A program made the position numbers and the translations under genes. Positions 61,376 through 64,000 of a stretch of 64,000 nt of DNA are shown here, piece after piece; the first letter of the stretch is position 1; the number at the start of each line of letters is the position of its first letter. The DNA is from Thuidium tamariscinum (lineage: Eukaryota; Streptophyta; Bryopsida; Hypnales; Thuidiaceae), in NCBI GenBank assembly GCA_947034885.2, contig OX344752.2, positions 20,235,386-20,299,385 on the forward strand, in the 5' to 3' direction. Below the pieces are notes generated by a model, which saw only the letters and a program-made list of their open reading frames with translations, searched no databases and was not told the DNA's origin.

Positions 61376-63961
61376 TTAAACTTGCACATCTATTAGTAGA
61401 GTTGTTCGTTTAGGTGGACGGTAGTAATCATTGTCATCTTCAACCTTCCATTTCAACTTCCGCTTGGGAAATAAATCCACTTCTTCTACCTTCAAGGTTC
61501 TCAAAGCAGCATCCACTCGCTCTACTATCACATTCACCGCCTTGTCATCACTTTGCATGTTGAAGAATGTTGATCCCTCTCTTCTCACCAATGGTAATTT
61601 CTTCCAATAGTAATTTTTTCTAATGAGTAATAATATCACTCATCCTCCTATCAAAGGCCCTGGCCACATCTACCAATGCATGTCTTATACTCGATTGCTT
61701 ATATATGTCCACTTAAGCACGAACTCATGCTGCTTCTTCTAATTTTGATAATAAAAATAGGGCCTTCCCTATCAAATTGTGTTGTATGCATCGTATTGCT
61801 TATGGAACTCTTGAGCCCACTCCACCTCCACACAAGTGCCATCTGACCCTTTTTGAACCTCTTTTCCTAGAAATCGAAAGAATTTTTTGTATTGTTTGCT
61901 CCAATGCCCTCCCATACTGCGACGAAATAATTCCCGATCTTCATCATCTTCAATACTACGGGCACACAACTCCACGTCTCTATCCATGGTCATCCACATG
62001 AAGGTCTCTTTCGATTCTCTAGAATCCTCATATAGTTCATGTTGTTGTTGAACAATACAATTCCATGTTAAAAGTTTCTCTCAATGCAAGTAATTTTGAA
62101 AGTTGTATAGCCCTTGATCAAGTAGAAGGGTCCATCGATTGTATTCGTGGCTAGGGGGTATACTTTCCGCAATTCCAAGCATTTTGTAAAACCTAGGGCT
62201 CAACGGCGAGCGACACTCAGCACAAATGGAACGGACAAGGGATGCTTTCACAATGCATGTGACATGGAAAGTGTGGCAACATTGGCCCATAACTAAAGCT
62301 CCCTTGGGAGCAAATGCAACTTGACAAAGGCCTCATTGAGCCTTTAAGATGTTGGAAGGAGGATCACAAGCATGCACTATTATCTTCTCATTCTCTTTGA
62401 TGTGTGCTGAAAAGGTGTTGTGAGGCACCCATCCTTCCTCTATTTCCAAGGCCGAAGTGATGAAGGAAAGGTCTTCCTTCTTTGCATGGTTTAAGCGCTC
62501 AAACATTGCATACATCTCTCCCCAACATGTAATGTTGATAGACCCCCTTGGATGCAACTCAAACATCTTCTTCAACTGATACAAAGAAGTCTCCATGACA
62601 TTGCATTCTTCATCCGACCAATGAGAGTCTAAATTGCCATTTGGCAATTGTAATTGTATGCGAGACACTCGTTTCAATTGTTCAAGCTCCAAATGAGTGC
62701 TGGTTTTTTCTTGGATGGCTTCATCCAATTTGAGCTTCAACTCTACAACATCATTGCCTTCGTTTTAGATCGAAGCATCTTGAAATGTTGAATTAGGCTT
62801 CACGATGATGGCAAGTTCCTTCCCTTTCCGTTTTGAAATGTCTTCAATCTCATGTGACCTCGCTTGGCTCAATTTCTCTACTACTTCGGCCTTCTCAAAA
62901 GGAAGAGAAAGTTGATCGCTCTCTTATGATGTCTTCACAAATGGGACTCTTATACAATTTTTGAGGGTTTTATCCGCTTTCAATCAATGTACATCATCCT
63001 CCAAATCTAGAACCAAACAAGTTGTCTTCTCCAATTTATTTGTGGTCAACTCTTTGTACGTCTTGAACTGTTGTTCCAAATGGTCCCGCTCTTCCTTCAA
63101 TTTCTTATTTTCTTCTTCTAAGGCTACTAAACGTTTGAGGTTTTCCCTCTTGTCTTCCAGAAGTGGCAACACATACGAGGAGAACTTTTAATAAGACAAA
63201 GCAGCCTTCAAGAGGTCAAGTGACAATGCGGCAAAATACTGTGACATTTCTATCATAGAATAAGTCATTTCAGCTACACCTTAGGTTGCATATGACAACG
63301 TTGCTACGGTTTGAACAAATTCCCCTAATCCACCTTGTTCATTGGCTTGAGTTGAGGTGCTTGGTTCATTTGCAGACTCACGTTGCCTTTGCTTTTCTTC
63401 AAATGCCTCCAATTGAATAGAACACTTCAATAAGTCTTCGAACTGATTGGCATTCAGTATCCGTTGAAGAGCATCTCATTGGGGTGTACTAAGAGCAGAC
63501 AAATGTGGATGCTTGCTCTCATTCTCAGCATAGGTAGTAATTTGATTTACTGCCATATTGTCTAATTGCTCTTTATTTTGAGAGGACGGAGGTACTTCAG
63601 TTGTTGGATTGAGTATTGGGCTCGACATCATTGCCACTCCCCCGTTGTAATCAGCAAAGGTTAAGCTGTCTAGGACCCTATTGTCAATTAGATTATCGAT
63701 TACAACATTAGCATGTGCAACTTGTTCACCCATCGATCGTCGTGCCGGTTCACGTGCCCCAACCTCTTCCATATGCATTTGTTGGTTTTGAACAATGCCT
63801 TGTTCACCGACAACTGATTCATTTGGTATGGCCATCAAAAAAGTAAGAGGAGTTACAAACACCTCTCCCTCAGCACCTGTGGAACAATCATTGTTCATTT
63901 TGGTTAGAGACTGCAAGACATCCAATTGAATCGTACCCCTTCTGACATTCCCCCCCTTCAA
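61376..63961 (-). pseudogene. Decayed coiled-coil / RING-like protein gene, unknown function
   Basis: One minus-strand frame can be followed for about 860 codons, with no frameshift visible over at least 63961-61769. In order: a Gln/Asn-rich N-part; a coiled coil (LEEENKKLKEERDHLEQQF, near 63120); a second helical part (LDEAIQEKTSTHLELEQLKR); a C-terminal RING-like cysteine cluster (CCHTFHVTCI, then CAECRSPL, about 62190-62285); and a conserved-looking tail (MGGHWSKQYKKFFRFLGKE). In-frame stops occur at 63476, 63281, 63188, 62984, 62924, 62765, 62333, 62081, 61772 and 61769, plus others further 3'. The upstream end is unknown and there is a stop at 63965. I do not recognise the family. It could be a dead host gene or cargo of a transposon. 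Confidence 0.6.
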
Positions 63962-64000
63962 ATGTCACGTTGGCCACATTTGTTGATGCCCCCGACTTGT

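Noticed and set aside
61376-63961. In-frame stops explained by RNA editing or an organelle insert
   Set aside because: Stop-correcting editing is an organelle process in some plants. The protein is not an organelle protein, and the neighbourhood (hAT, MITEs) is nuclear.
1-64000. CRISPR arrays, rRNA and tRNA genes
   Set aside because: No regularly spaced direct repeats of CRISPR type and no recognisable tRNA T-loop/acceptor structure or rRNA segment was seen on reading; a dedicated scan was not possible.

Overview
The window looks like nuclear DNA of a land plant. Both recognisable host genes are plant-type: an alkaline (phyto)ceramidase and a PIE1/SWR1 chromatin-remodelling ATPase. Telo-box motifs (AAACCCTAA) lie upstream of both genes, and plant-style Stowaway, Tourist, CACTA and hAT elements fill the rest. 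Low gene density, GC-rich genes in AT-rich intergenic DNA and an unusually long PIE1 suggest a non-seed plant (bryophyte, lycophyte or fern), but the sequence alone does not fix the lineage.

Layout: 1-14 kb is AT-rich repeat-derived DNA without a recognisable gene. It holds decayed TTAA-flanked elements, a hAT-type MITE, a CACTA-type MITE and hairpins. 14.1-17.5 kb is a GC-richer island with the plus-strand ceramidase gene (15915-17027, two coding exons) and a long leader. 17.5-32.2 kb is again AT-rich and gene-free, and it is dense in short inverted-repeat transposons, many with visible target-site duplications (TA, TAA, TTAA, 3-bp CACTA type, ACCA). 32.2-49.4 kb is a strongly GC-rich block occupied by one minus-strand gene, PIE1, for which a 21-exon coding model (48570 down to 33232) closes in frame to 3,236 codons plus stop. 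49.4-55.6 kb holds another TTAA element and a 1.37-kb near-perfect palindrome whose arms are arrays of ~170-bp subrepeats. 55.6-59.7 kb is a decayed hAT transposase on the minus strand, itself interrupted by a 758-bp inverted-repeat element. 61.4-64 kb is a minus-strand coiled-coil/RING-like reading frame decayed by in-frame stops with no visible frameshift.

The two living genes are not functionally linked in any obvious way. The ceramidase acts in sphingolipid turnover at endomembranes; PIE1 is the motor that exchanges H2A for H2A.Z in chromatin. The most distinctive content is the transposon layer: nested insertions, several repeat families each with more than one copy in 64 kb, and the large palindrome. 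No CRISPR array, rRNA or tRNA was seen. No LTR retroelement could be supported.
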